From the NCBI GenBank assembly GCA_011773785.1, contig WVWY01000026.1, positions 40,668 to 104,667 of the forward strand: a stretch of 64,000 nt of DNA, in the 5' to 3' direction. Below are positions 32,583 to 40,638 of this stretch, piece after piece. This DNA is from Candidatus Nitrosomaritimum khambatensis. GTDB taxonomy: Archaea; Thermoproteota; Nitrososphaeria; Nitrososphaerales; Nitrosopumilaceae. The notes beneath the pieces are model-generated. The model was given only the letters and a program-made list of their open reading frames with translations. It searched no databases and was not told where the DNA came from. Position 1 is the first letter of the stretch; the number at the start of each line of letters is the position of its first letter. The translations under genes were made by a program, and so were the position numbers.

Positions 32583-33356
32583 CTAGGCCCAGGAAATAAT
32601 TTTTTTTTCATTATTAGAAAAACCCAAAAACATTCCTAAAGTAATCCTTGGTGTTGGTCCTTGAATCATTGTTACTTCATGATATTGAATAGGGTTGATT
32701 AAAACTAAATCTCCAGGTTCAAGATTTGAAATCTTGCAAGATTTTTCTGAAGTAACAACTTTGGAAGAATACCCAAATTCTATTTTTCGATATTTTTCGT
32801 CAGTTTTTTTCCAATTTTTATTATAGATTACCAAATCACCTCCATGTTCTGATTCTTGTAGGTGTAAAACACATGATAGTTGATAATCAATATTTGAAAT
32901 AGAATATTCTTTTCCTTCATAACCAACATGATCCTTGTGTACAGGTATTGATTTTCCTAATTCATGAATACGAATAACAAAAGGAGAGTATTTTTTACCA
33001 TATTCATTTGCCAAATTTATTTTTGATTCAGGGAAAACCATTTTTAGCATATTGAAAATTCTTTTCGTGGGGTTTTCTTTTTGAGAAAATATTTTCGAAA
33101 ATTTCTTTTGAGTCTTTTTTGCTTGAATAAAATATTCCATCTTGTTTGTTGCATAAGACATCAAAAAGGGTCCAATGTGTTTTAGATTTTTCTTTTGGTA
33201 GTCTCCAGGGGCGGTCATTATTTTATTGACTATAGAATGGCAACTCTTTTTATCATAAAATCCCTTCAAAATTATTGCAGGAACGTCACTTGAAATGAGA
33301 GATTGGCAATTTACTCTATGTAAATCAGATTTTTGAACTATGAGTGGGGCCCACAC
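32583..33356 (-). CDS. 2-oxoglutarate/Fe(II) dioxygenase
   Basis: 257 residues, GTG start overlapping the previous stop by one base. The double-stranded beta-helix motif is visible: His140-x-Asp142 in IPVHKDHVGYEG, distal His226 in NPIQYHEVTMIQ, and Arg237 in GPTPRITLGMFLGF for 2-oxoglutarate. This fits the prolyl-hydroxylase/PKHD-type group. Substrate unknown: protein, lipid or a small molecule; AlkB-type DNA repair is less likely because the surrounding motifs differ. Middle gene of the photolyase operon. Confidence 0.85.
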   Translation of the reverse strand: MWAPLIVQKSDLHRVNCQSLISSDVPAIILKGFYDKKSCHSIVNKIMTAPGDYQKKNLKHIGPFLMSYATNKMEYFIQAKKTQKKFSKIFSQKENPTKRIFNMLKMVFPESKINLANEYGKKYSPFVIRIHELGKSIPVHKDHVGYEGKEYSISNIDYQLSCVLHLQESEHGGDLVIYNKNWKKTDEKYRKIEFGYSSKVVTSEKSCKISNLEPGDLVLINPIQYHEVTMIQGPTPRITLGMFLGFSNNEKKIISWA

Positions 33357-33640
33357 TAATACCCACCCACGCCGGAATGGGAAACTTTCGCCAGAAGAGT
33401 TCCTTCCTCTCTTCTATCTACTTCGCATTTTAGAAATGCATCTTTAATACATTCTTGGAGAGTTTCAGGTGCCCATTCTTGTTGATTGTGAGGAAAACCT
33501 GGTAAATCGGCAGAGGTGATTTTTATTTTTTCAGAGTCTGAGTAATTTTCCTTGTTTCCATTTTTTCTATGAGTGACGTTTAGAACAAAAGAATCTTTTG
33601 TGAGTACTTGTGACCCATTCCCCCAAATTATATCTGTCAT
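33356..33640 (-). CDS. Hypothetical protein, first gene of the photolyase operon
   Basis: 94 residues. It starts MTDIIWGNGSQVLTKDSFVL and ends EEGTLLAKVSHSGVGGY. No cysteine pair, no membrane helix, no recognised motif. The stop overlaps the start of the dioxygenase gene (TAGTG). Its position suggests that it is a partner of the dioxygenase. The promoter lies in 33650-33710, which holds an inverted TTGGCACTAG box. Confidence 0.65.
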   Translation of the reverse strand: MTDIIWGNGSQVLTKDSFVLNVTHRKNGNKENYSDSEKIKITSADLPGFPHNQQEWAPETLQECIKDAFLKCEVDRREEGTLLAKVSHSGVGGY

Positions 33641-33691
33641 AAATTGATATTATTTTTTTAAGATATTAATTATATCATTAAACTAAATTTT

Positions 33692-33701
33692 TTGGCACTA
33701 G
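33692..33701 (+). promoter_or_regulatory. Single box near the photolyase operon promoter
   Basis: TTGGCACTAG in plus orientation, 52 bases upstream of the minus-strand operon start at 33640. At +19 bp the sequence is TTGATACTTA, a weak second copy, but no plus-strand gene follows; for the photolyase operon the box is inverted relative to the other promoters. The TATA element for the operon would be in the A/T-rich 33655-33675. Confidence 0.5.
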
Positions 33702-33717
33702 GAATTCTAATTGATAC

Positions 33718-33849
33718 TTATTTTTGAGAATACCAAAATTTTTTACACGAGTAGCATTGTTTTTTCCACACTACGCTGTTATTCTCTTTTACCATCTCAA
33801 TATTTCCATAATTACGAGACCCGCATGTAGGGCAACCCTCATCTTTCAT
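33718..33849 (-). CDS. Zinc-ribbon micro-protein (43 aa)
   Basis: 43 residues, ATG start, TAA stop: MKDEGCPTCGSRNYGNIEMV, then NSVVWKKQCYSCKKFWYSQK. CxxC and CxxC about 24 residues apart form a complete zinc ribbon. It precedes the photolyase operon on the same strand, with 77 bases between. The PPOX gene ends 1 base upstream of its start. Function unknown; the ribbon resembles small transcription- or translation-associated proteins. Confidence 0.68.
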   Translation of the reverse strand: MKDEGCPTCGSRNYGNIEMVKENNSVVWKKQCYSCKKFWYSQK

Positions 33850-33850
33850 T

Positions 33851-34303
33851 TCAGATATCTTTCATCCTTCTTGTATAATCATAGTTGAAAATTTTTTGAG
33901 GAGTTATTTCAATTGCTACCTCATTTTTTGAATTTTTCTTCAAGAACTTTGTTAATGTTGATTCCTTTTGTCCGAGATACTTGTTCATCAGGAGTTCAAG
34001 TATTTCATTGCCTTTTTCTTGGATGATTTGAGTAATTCCTTCACCACGGGTTCCTTTGTATGGAGGCTTGTCTCCTGCAATTTCAAAAGCGCATTTTGGG
34101 TTATTCTCCAAATATGAAACAATTTTTGCATTACCTTGTGTAGCGCAATAAATCCTTCCATCCAATTGGATATACCAAAGAGAAACCACTGTAGGCATAC
34201 CGTTTGGTTTGATGCATGCCAGCCTTATTGGGATTTTATTGTCTGAAACCATCTCATCGAATTTTGAGTTTTGCAATTCTTGCAATTTTATTGTCCCTCG
34301 CAA
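33851..34303 (-). CDS. PPOX-class (flavin/F420) oxidoreductase
   Basis: 150 residues from a TTG at 34303; a TTG at 34285 is preceded by GAGGG at a usual distance and directly follows the stop of the overlapping micro-gene, so it may be the true start. The split-barrel motifs are clear: KIPIRLACIKPNGMPTVVSL, LDGRIYCATQGNAKIVSYLE, NNPKCAFEIAGDKPPYKGTR with the GxR of the family. Such enzymes use FMN, F420 or heme derivatives for redox reactions. It shares a tandem-box promoter with the micro-gene at 34288-34398. Confidence 0.82.
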   Translation of the reverse strand: MRGTIKLQELQNSKFDEMVSDNKIPIRLACIKPNGMPTVVSLWYIQLDGRIYCATQGNAKIVSYLENNPKCAFEIAGDKPPYKGTRGEGITQIIQEKGNEILELLMNKYLGQKESTLTKFLKKNSKNEVAIEITPQKIFNYDYTRRMKDI

Positions 34304-34398
34304 ATTCTAATAACAGATTTTGAATAGCAGTAATCACATGACCAATCCTGGAAATTTTTTCTACAGTTTTTGCATTCTTGAATAGTGATTAGACTCAT
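34288..34398 (-). CDS. Zinc-ribbon micro-protein (36 aa) overlapping the PPOX gene
   Basis: 36 residues: MSLITIQECKNCRKNFQDWS, then CDYCYSKSVIRICEGQ; CxxC plus CxxC. The ATG at 34398 lies 20 bases after the TATA box of a tandem-box promoter, so it is the natural first gene of this transcript. Its stop lies 3 bases before the TTG at 34285, suggesting translational coupling to the PPOX gene. Short, but position and ligands support it. Confidence 0.62.
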   Translation of the reverse strand: MSLITIQECKNCRKNFQDWSCDYCYSKSVIRICEGQ

Positions 34399-34418
34399 AG
34401 ACAATTTTGGGTGTTTTG

Positions 34419-34455
34419 ATATTTGAATAGTGCTGAGATTATTTTCTAGTGCCAA
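34419..34455 (-). promoter_or_regulatory. Tandem-box promoter of the micro-gene/PPOX operon
   Basis: Minus strand: TTGGCACTAG (34455-34446), 9-base spacer, TCAGCACTAT (34436-34427), TATA box TCAAATAT (34426-34419). Offset 19 bp, TATA box directly abutting. Confidence 0.75.
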
Positions 34456-34505
34456 TTGAAGGACTTGGAGTTTGAGTTAAAATAGTAAAAATGGCAGCAT
34501 AATGC

Positions 34506-35222
34506 ATGAAAAAAGCAATTCTATTTGTTTTTGTTTTAGGCTTTCTTGTCACAACCCCTGCATTTGGACACAAATTGATTACTCATGATGATAGTCATCG
34601 CAGTCTGGAAACTGCATTGGTAATACCTGATCATAAAATTTCATGGGCCATTTATGAGAATCTTGATACAGGAGATACAAAATTCTATACTTTTGAAGCA
34701 AAGAAAGGGGATTCTTTCTATGCAAGCATTGTAGTTCCAAAGATCCAGGGGCTAGAAGAATACTCTCCAACTTTAATTCTAATGGACCCACGAACAATAC
34801 AAAGTTCCAATGAGGCTAACGAGGGTCTATTATCTACAGAAAAATTTCTTTATGAAGGGTCATATCCTGGAAGAGAGTTTTACGAACCCTTTGGACAGGT
34901 TACTTACTGGGAAAGACAAGAAGTTAAACTAACCATTCCTTCGGACGGCCAATATTATATCATAGTAGTGGATGAAAAAAATCAATCTGGAAAATATAGC
35001 CTTGCAGTTGGAACTATAGAAGATTTTTCCGGAAGTGATTTTGTCACAATTCTACCTCAAGCATGGTTTGAGACTAAAATTTTTGTAAATGATTACTCAG
35101 CAATAGGAATATTCTTCTTTGTACTCGCTTTACTAATTTTAGTTCCTATATTTCTCATAATTAGAAGAATGAGAAATAAAAAAGGAGTGATGACGATTAA
35201 AGAAAATAATCCAAAATATTGA
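34506..35222 (+). CDS. Exported protein with C-terminal membrane anchor
   Basis: 238 residues. A signal peptide (MKKAILFVFVLGFLVTTPAF) is followed by an extracellular beta domain (30-185) with HKLITHDDSHRSLETALVIP, FYTFEAKKGDSFYASIVVPK and IPSDGQYYIIVVDEKNQSGK, similar to pre-peptidase C-terminal (PPC)-like sandwiches. A transmembrane helix (about 200-222) ends with a basic cytoplasmic tail. The His-rich start of the mature chain could bind metal. Function unknown. Confidence 0.75.
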   Translation: MKKAILFVFVLGFLVTTPAFGHKLITHDDSHRSLETALVIPDHKISWAIYENLDTGDTKFYTFEAKKGDSFYASIVVPKIQGLEEYSPTLILMDPRTIQSSNEANEGLLSTEKFLYEGSYPGREFYEPFGQVTYWERQEVKLTIPSDGQYYIIVVDEKNQSGKYSLAVGTIEDFSGSDFVTILPQAWFETKIFVNDYSAIGIFFFVLALLILVPIFLIIRRMRNKKGVMTIKENNPKY

Positions 35223-35376
35223 TTATAGAAATAGAAAAACCGTTTATTACATAAAAAACAAAAAACTTTTCAGAAAAACAATTGAAAAAGAGTTTTCAAA
35301 ATTATTCAAGAAAAATTTTGAATGATAAAGGCGGGGTTTAAGATCAATAATGAAATACGATATTAGGTTTTCTAGT

Positions 35377-35469
35377 TTAATCAAATTCGTCGTGGTTGGT
35401 GCAAAGACATCCTGGGTCTCGTATTTTTGAAGAGGCACACGCGCATTCTTTACAACAACCGTATTTCAA
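35377..35469 (-). CDS. Possible Cys-rich micro-protein (30 aa)
   Basis: 30 codons from a TTG: KYGCCKECACASSKIRDPGC, then LCTNHDEFD, TAA stop. Seven cysteines in CCxxCxC and CxC patterns recall metal-binding peptides. The frame stays open about 20 codons upstream to a GTG, so the start is uncertain. It lies in a 345-base gap that is otherwise empty. Tentative. Confidence 0.42.
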   Translation of the reverse strand: MKYGCCKECACASSKIRDPGCLCTNHDEFD

Positions 35470-35568
35470 TTCCAGTTCTGAATTTAGTAATGATATAATA
35501 AAATAAATTAGTTGTTCATTATGAACCACATTTGAGTAACTTGATCGAATTGAAAAAATACAATCAAC

Positions 35569-36078
35569 TCATTTAGAGTTGATTTTTGGGCTTTGTTGGA
35601 GTAATTCCTTTTTCAACAAAATTGGAATGCTGTAAAAGGTTGCCAGCGCAATTGCATCAGATGCCCTGAAATTTCTCAAAACAAGTCCTTTTTTTCCTGT
35701 AAAGTATAGATTTGCTCTTAGTGCATGCCCGCTAACAAAGATCCTTACTTTGACAAGTAAAAGCTCAGCGTTTTCACAGATTTGCTCAACCAGATTGTAG
35801 ATTGTAGGAAGTTCATCTAGCCTACCTTGTTGAAAATCAGATATGCTTTTTGCAGTTTCAGCAGAAAATGCAGACATTGGAAACTCTTTTCCATCTTGAG
35901 TTTTGAGCAATAAGGCACCCTGGCCTAATTCTGTAATCCCTATTTTGTCGATTGTGACTACTTCACAGTCCTCATCAAGGTCTGTTATATTGACTACTGG
36001 TTGATTTGAGATCTTTGGTTTTGTTTTAGAAAAGAACCGATTCAAACCAGAATCTTTTAGAATTTTTGATATGTTCAT
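35569..36078 (-). CDS. Bifunctional nuclease family (BFN/DUF151) protein
   Basis: 169 residues. The BFN domain spans about 40-160: LLLKTQDGKEFPMSAFSAET, then VEQICENAELLLVKVRIFVS, LRANLYFTGKKGLVLRNFRA, and SDAIALATFYSIPILLKKEL, with the family's D(A/S)xALA signature. The founding plant members were described as nucleases active on RNA and DNA; archaeal function is not established. The N-terminal 35 residues are a variable extension. Confidence 0.82.
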   Translation of the reverse strand: MNISKILKDSGLNRFFSKTKPKISNQPVVNITDLDEDCEVVTIDKIGITELGQGALLLKTQDGKEFPMSAFSAETAKSISDFQQGRLDELPTIYNLVEQICENAELLLVKVRIFVSGHALRANLYFTGKKGLVLRNFRASDAIALATFYSIPILLKKELLQQSPKINSK

Positions 36079-36165
36079 AATTTGGATATAAATTGCAATT
36101 TTATTCTTTTATACCCTCGGTATTTTTGGAGTAAATTCTAAGAAAAGTGTATCTATGATGAGAGG

Positions 36166-37410
36166 ATGTTAAAATCGATGACAAAAGGAATTGTTGTGTT
36201 TTTTATAATACTAGTTTTTTCAATTTCCTTTAACAGTAGTTTTTCATCTCCTGAAATCGATGATGAGGTCATAGTGGCTTTTGAAAAGACAGAATCAAAT
36301 CCAATCCCAGACTGGTTAAACAATAACTTGCGATGGTATTTAGAAGGACAAATTTCTCAAACCGAACTACTTACTTCGATTAATTGGCTTTTAGATAACA
36401 ACTACATGCATCTTTCCGATAAAGCTGCAAAAGAGGTAGAAGATATGAGAAGCGAAATAAATTTTCTTAAGCAACAATTAGAGGATGCAGGAATTTCCAC
36501 TCCAAATCTTTTGGAGGCAAGAAAGGGGACAAACGAATCATCGGCAATTTCAACCCTTAGAGTCGCCACCATAGAAATTCCCTCAATGAATGGAGAAAAT
36601 TACAAAATTTTAATGACTTATGGAGAAGGGACAGACATTGAATCATTAATTCAGTATGTGTTAAGGGAGGCATATATGGAAACTAGTGAGGATTTAGAAT
36701 TTTATTCCGAAAAGGTTCAACATTTTAATGACCTAAAGTCAGCCATATCTGCAAATCCAGATATATTTAATCCAGATTTCATCAATCCCGAAATTAGTCC
36801 TTCAGAAGCAACTTCATCTCAAGTTGGCCCCTCCCAATCCAAAGTTCTGATAATGGCCAGTTCAGCAGATTTTGAATTGGCTAAAACAATTGTAAAGGAA
36901 ATAATGAGAAAGGGAGGAACAACTACGGCTTGGGAGGAGGGAATCATATCCTTTGAAAATTCACAAACCACTGACAGTGTTGTTGATGATTTACAGGGAA
37001 TAGTTGTTTTATGTAATAATGAAATTGATAAACAGACCCAGCAAATTGATGCTGAATTAAAAATAATAGAACAGTGGCTTCAAAGCATCTCTGAGGAACA
37101 TGAATCAAATTATGATGATGCAGAAAGATTGACAAGTGGAGACACTTCCGAATCGTCTTCACAATACAGAGAATCAGATCTTGAATTTATTACTCGGAAT
37201 TTGGCAAGCATTGATCAAAAAATAAATTCTCTACAAACAGGGGTTAAAGTATTAGAGGAAAAAATCTCAACTTTAGGAGACGATGCAGAGTTAGCAAACA
37301 TTGATTTACAAAATGCACTTCAAAAACAACAACAAACTCTTCAAACAATGTCAAACGTGTCAAAAGCACTTCATGACACTGCAATGTCTGTAATTCGTAA
37401 AATTGGATGA
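36166..37410 (+). CDS. Secreted coiled-coil protein with WLNNNLRWY repeat
   Basis: 414 residues. Signal peptide about 1-27. Residues 45-83 are one copy of the thaumarchaeal repeat seen twice in the protein at 18002-18880 (PIPDWLNNNLRWYLEGQISQ and a TSINWLLDNNYM helix). A coiled coil (90-115), a globular middle (125-190), and a long C-terminal helical part (255-410, many Gln, Glu and Asn) follow. Probably extracellular or surface-bound. Function unknown. Confidence 0.75.
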   Translation: MLKSMTKGIVVFFIILVFSISFNSSFSSPEIDDEVIVAFEKTESNPIPDWLNNNLRWYLEGQISQTELLTSINWLLDNNYMHLSDKAAKEVEDMRSEINFLKQQLEDAGISTPNLLEARKGTNESSAISTLRVATIEIPSMNGENYKILMTYGEGTDIESLIQYVLREAYMETSEDLEFYSEKVQHFNDLKSAISANPDIFNPDFINPEISPSEATSSQVGPSQSKVLIMASSADFELAKTIVKEIMRKGGTTTAWEEGIISFENSQTTDSVVDDLQGIVVLCNNEIDKQTQQIDAELKIIEQWLQSISEEHESNYDDAERLTSGDTSESSSQYRESDLEFITRNLASIDQKINSLQTGVKVLEEKISTLGDDAELANIDLQNALQKQQQTLQTMSNVSKALHDTAMSVIRKIG

Positions 37411-37478
37411 GACAACTTGGAAATTTACTCTAGGCCTTTACTCAATATGATTAGGTGTGAAATAAGTCAAAACAAAAA

Positions 37479-37778
37479 TTAATTCCAAAATCCAAAATTA
37501 CTTTTCATATCTTTAAGAGATTTTTTTGAAATTTTTAGATTCTCTGGAAAACTAAATCTTAAATGATCAACTATCAAATTTGGGTATTTTTGGCATAACA
37601 GTCTCAAATCCCAGCAGGGAAAGAAGAAATGAAAGCACAGCAGACGTGGCCCTCTATCTTTATCACGCATGATTATTAGTCTGGAGATTTCATCCCCAAT
37701 TTCACTTTGGCAAGTATCGCACACATGTCTTTGGCTTTTATTAAAAACAGGGGATGGGGAAAGAGAATTTAGAGTCAT
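37479..37778 (-). CDS. Small CxxC protein
   Basis: 99 residues. The N-terminal third has HVCDTCQSEIGDEISRLIIM, followed by LLCFHFFFPCWDLRLLCQKY; the Cys/His set (CxxC, CxH, C, C) could hold zinc. The C-terminus is basic. The motif layout resembles small zinc proteins with a treble-clef-like finger. Function unknown. Confidence 0.62.
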   Translation of the reverse strand: MTLNSLSPSPVFNKSQRHVCDTCQSEIGDEISRLIIMRDKDRGPRLLCFHFFFPCWDLRLLCQKYPNLIVDHLRFSFPENLKISKKSLKDMKSNFGFWN

Positions 37779-37970
37779 TAATTTGTCTCGATTTTATTAT
37801 TTGGTAGGTTTTTCTACTGACTTTTTTTGTATGTAATTAGTAAGTAAATCCGTATAGATTTGATCAAGATGGTTAGAAATCAGTCGGCTTTTATACATCA
37901 TAACTTATGGAAATTTTTATAGATTTAAGAACTGCGTTTACAAAGTAGTACAAATGATTTTGAAAAAAAT

Positions 37971-38516
37971 CTATTTTGCTGGTTTTACAATTTCAAAGGT
38001 CAAGGTTTGGTCTTCAAGATGAGAATTTTTACATGTACAATCAACTTCGGGAAGAAGTGTGTTTATTGCAGTGTATATGTAGTAGGAATATTTTGAACCT
38101 AAATCATGCGACAGGATATATTTTACATGGTCTTCATTTGCGATTCTCCTAAATGGAACATGAGAATGAGTTAACCACGTATCGATTATCTCAAGGAAAT
38201 TTTCAAGATTAAATTCTCCTTTCATATACACAGTTGCGTTTCTTAGCGCACCCCTACAAATGGTAGTTGCCAATATTTTGATTTCTCTTTCAGATATTTT
38301 GCTTAAGATGTCTCGAAAAATTGCCTTTGTTACAAAAATCAAGCCCATTTCTTGGGCAAACTTGTCCCATTTGAGATGGTTATCAACCATATTTGTTAAG
38401 GCATTATTTACAGAAATTTTTTTTAATTCACATTCGTCCTCAAGTGCTTTTTTTAATTTTTTATTAATTCTAAAAGAGATTACTGTACTTTCTTCTCCCA
38501 CAAAAAATAAAAGCAA
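37971..38516 (-). CDS. RHH-like putative regulator
   Basis: 181 residues. The N-terminus has a strand-helix-helix pattern typical of ribbon-helix-helix proteins: STVISFRINKKLKKALEDEC followed by KKISVNNALTNMVDNHLKWD. The rest is a helical/beta ligand-type domain (60-175) with TTICRGALRNATVYMKGEFN and two cysteines at VDCTCKN. It is next to, and divergent from, the histidine kinase gene at 38583, which may indicate a joint signalling role. Target unknown. Confidence 0.65.
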   Translation of the reverse strand: MLLFFVGEESTVISFRINKKLKKALEDECELKKISVNNALTNMVDNHLKWDKFAQEMGLIFVTKAIFRDILSKISEREIKILATTICRGALRNATVYMKGEFNLENFLEIIDTWLTHSHVPFRRIANEDHVKYILSHDLGSKYSYYIYTAINTLLPEVDCTCKNSHLEDQTLTFEIVKPAK

Positions 38517-38582
38517 ATCTCACATTTAAGCATGTTAATTTCATAAAAGAGATTTTTAATATCAGCGAAATCGTATTAGCAT

Positions 38583-40211
38583 ATGAATTTTGGTCCAATA
38601 CCATGGATAGCTTTAGTATTATCTTTAGGCGTTACTTTGATTTTTTGGTTGGTAATTCTAGATTTAGAAAATGAATCTCAACAAATTGAGTTTAATGGAT
38701 TTACAGAAAAAACTACTTTGCAGATTAAAGAGCAATTAGAAACACATGAGCAGGTTTTATTGGGTTTTGAGGGTCTTTTTCTAGCCTCAGAAGAAGTTAC
38801 CCCAAAAGAATTTTCGGAATTTTTCAAAGTTCAAGAAATTTCTGAAAGGTATCCAGAAATTCAAGGACTGAGTTACAATCAGTATCTGCTTGGTGAAAAA
38901 GAAAAGGATGAATTGCTTGAAAAAATGCAAGCTTATGGAATAGATTATTCAATCTATCCAGAAGGTTCAAGATCTACATATGCCCCAGTTGTTTATTTAG
39001 AACCGCAAGATGAAAGAAATAAACAAGCAATAGGTTTTGACATTTATTCAGATGACTTAAGGAGACAAGCAGCAGATTTAGCAATCCAATCAGATGCAAT
39101 TACAATGACTGAAAAACTCACATTAGTTCAAGAAATAGATGAGAAGAAACAAAATGGCGTTTTGCTCCTTATGCCCCTCTACAAAAACAACGAAGAAAAT
39201 AATTCACAATTAGATGGGTTTCTGGTTCTAGTAATAAGAATGGATGATTTTGTTGAAGGTATTTTAGGAGTTAAAATTTTTGAGAGCATTGAAATAAAAA
39301 TTTATGATAAAGTGAAAAATGAACAAAGCCGTTTATTTTCCTCCCATTATGTAAAAGCCAATCCTGAAAGACAGATATTTGAGAGTACACAAGAATTAGA
39401 ATTTGGTCAAAGAGTATGGATTATTTCCTATCTAGGAGAAATTCCTGATCAGCAAACCATTCAGGACAACAAATTAGTAATTCCATTTATAGGAATATCA
39501 ATGAGTTTTCTATTATTTTATACATTATTGTTATTGTCTAAAACTGTTAAACTAACTAAAACAATAATTATTAAGGAAAGAACTTCGGCATTAGGAGAGC
39601 TTGCAGCAAGATTCTCTCATGATATTAGAAATCCAATGTCCAATATCCAACTTGCATTAGGTATTCTTAAGAAAAAACAAACGTTTGCATCTGGAGACGC
39701 TAAGGAAAAATTACAGATTATTGAGAAAAATCTCAATAGAATTTCTCATCAAGTAGAAGATGTCTTAGATTTTGTTAGAGTCCATCCACTCCAAAAGAAA
39801 ATGTATAATCTAAAATCATTATTGAATGAGACTTTAGAATCAGTCAACATTCCTGAAAACATCAAAACAATTATTCAAGTGAATAATGTATCAGTATTTG
39901 GAGATTCTGATCAGCTTCAAATTGTGTTTAGAAATTTGCTTATAAATTCAATACAAGAATTGCAAGGAAAGGGAGAAATAAAAATAAAAGCACAACAAGA
40001 TTTGGCTAAAACAATAATTGAGTTTATAGATTCAGGACATGGATTTTCTGGCATAGATAAGGATGAAATCTTTAAACTTTTATCGACCACAAAACAAACC
40101 GGTACAGGGTTAGGATTAGTCACCTGTAAAAGTATAATAGAAAATCATGGAGGAACTATCGATGTTAAAGAGCACCCAACTACATTTACATTAAAACTTC
40201 CTAGAAGGTAA
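38583..40211 (+). CDS. Membrane histidine kinase with CHASE sensor domain
   Basis: 542 residues. Transmembrane helix 1 at about 8-27, an extracellular CHASE domain (40-290; ISERYPEIQGLSYNQYLLGE, AYGIDYSIYPEGSRSTYAPV, and NKQAIGFDIYSDDLRRQAAD), and transmembrane helix 2 at about 301-323. Then HisKA with the phosphoacceptor His in RFSHDIRNPMSNIQ, and HATPase_c with FRNLLINSIQEL (N box), DSGHGF (G1) and GTGLGL (G2). CHASE domains bind small molecules such as peptides or cytokinin-like compounds. No response regulator is encoded nearby, so it is an orphan kinase. Confidence 0.92.
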   Translation: MNFGPIPWIALVLSLGVTLIFWLVILDLENESQQIEFNGFTEKTTLQIKEQLETHEQVLLGFEGLFLASEEVTPKEFSEFFKVQEISERYPEIQGLSYNQYLLGEKEKDELLEKMQAYGIDYSIYPEGSRSTYAPVVYLEPQDERNKQAIGFDIYSDDLRRQAADLAIQSDAITMTEKLTLVQEIDEKKQNGVLLLMPLYKNNEENNSQLDGFLVLVIRMDDFVEGILGVKIFESIEIKIYDKVKNEQSRLFSSHYVKANPERQIFESTQELEFGQRVWIISYLGEIPDQQTIQDNKLVIPFIGISMSFLLFYTLLLLSKTVKLTKTIIIKERTSALGELAARFSHDIRNPMSNIQLALGILKKKQTFASGDAKEKLQIIEKNLNRISHQVEDVLDFVRVHPLQKKMYNLKSLLNETLESVNIPENIKTIIQVNNVSVFGDSDQLQIVFRNLLINSIQELQGKGEIKIKAQQDLAKTIIEFIDSGHGFSGIDKDEIFKLLSTTKQTGTGLGLVTCKSIIENHGGTIDVKEHPTTFTLKLPRR

Positions 40212-40419
40212 ATCAACGGGAAAAATCAGAAAAAGGCAAATTTCAGATTTTATGAAGCCTTCTCCATTGTATCTGAAACAGAGTTTAAGACCAAGACCGA
40301 GATGGGCTTTTGGTGACAACTCAACTTTTTCTGTATATTTCATAGGAAGGGAAGTTACTTAAGCATAGTTGTGTGTTCTCAAAAATTGTTACAAAATTGT
40401 GTTATGAAATATAATTGAA

Positions 40420-40533
40420 TTAATCATGGTCCACATTTAGAGGATCTCGGCATTTTATACATGTGGGAATCCCATTTTCATCAATCTCTAGATCCACATT
40501 ACTTGTATAGCATCTTTGGCACAGTCCTTTCAT
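40420..40533 (-). CDS. Zinc-ribbon micro-protein (37 aa)
   Basis: 37 residues, ATG start, TAA stop: MKGLCQRCYTSNVDLEIDEN, then GIPTCIKCRDPLNVDHD; CxxC and CxxC form one ribbon. It lies in the 427-base gap between the kinase and the AlkA gene. The rest of that gap holds nothing else convincing. Function unknown. Confidence 0.62.
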   Translation of the reverse strand: MKGLCQRCYTSNVDLEIDENGIPTCIKCRDPLNVDHD

Positions 40534-40638
40534 GCTTAATTGAATATATTTTTGTAATAATATTATTTTCTTTTATGGTTGAAACTTTAAAAAACAAAAT
40601 ATCATAAATAATTTTTTAGTAAATATAAGAGATAAAAC

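Noticed and set aside
40252-40362. 36-codon plus-strand frame after the histidine kinase
   Set aside because: No motif, no promoter and an unusual basic/Pro composition; not enough evidence to call a gene.
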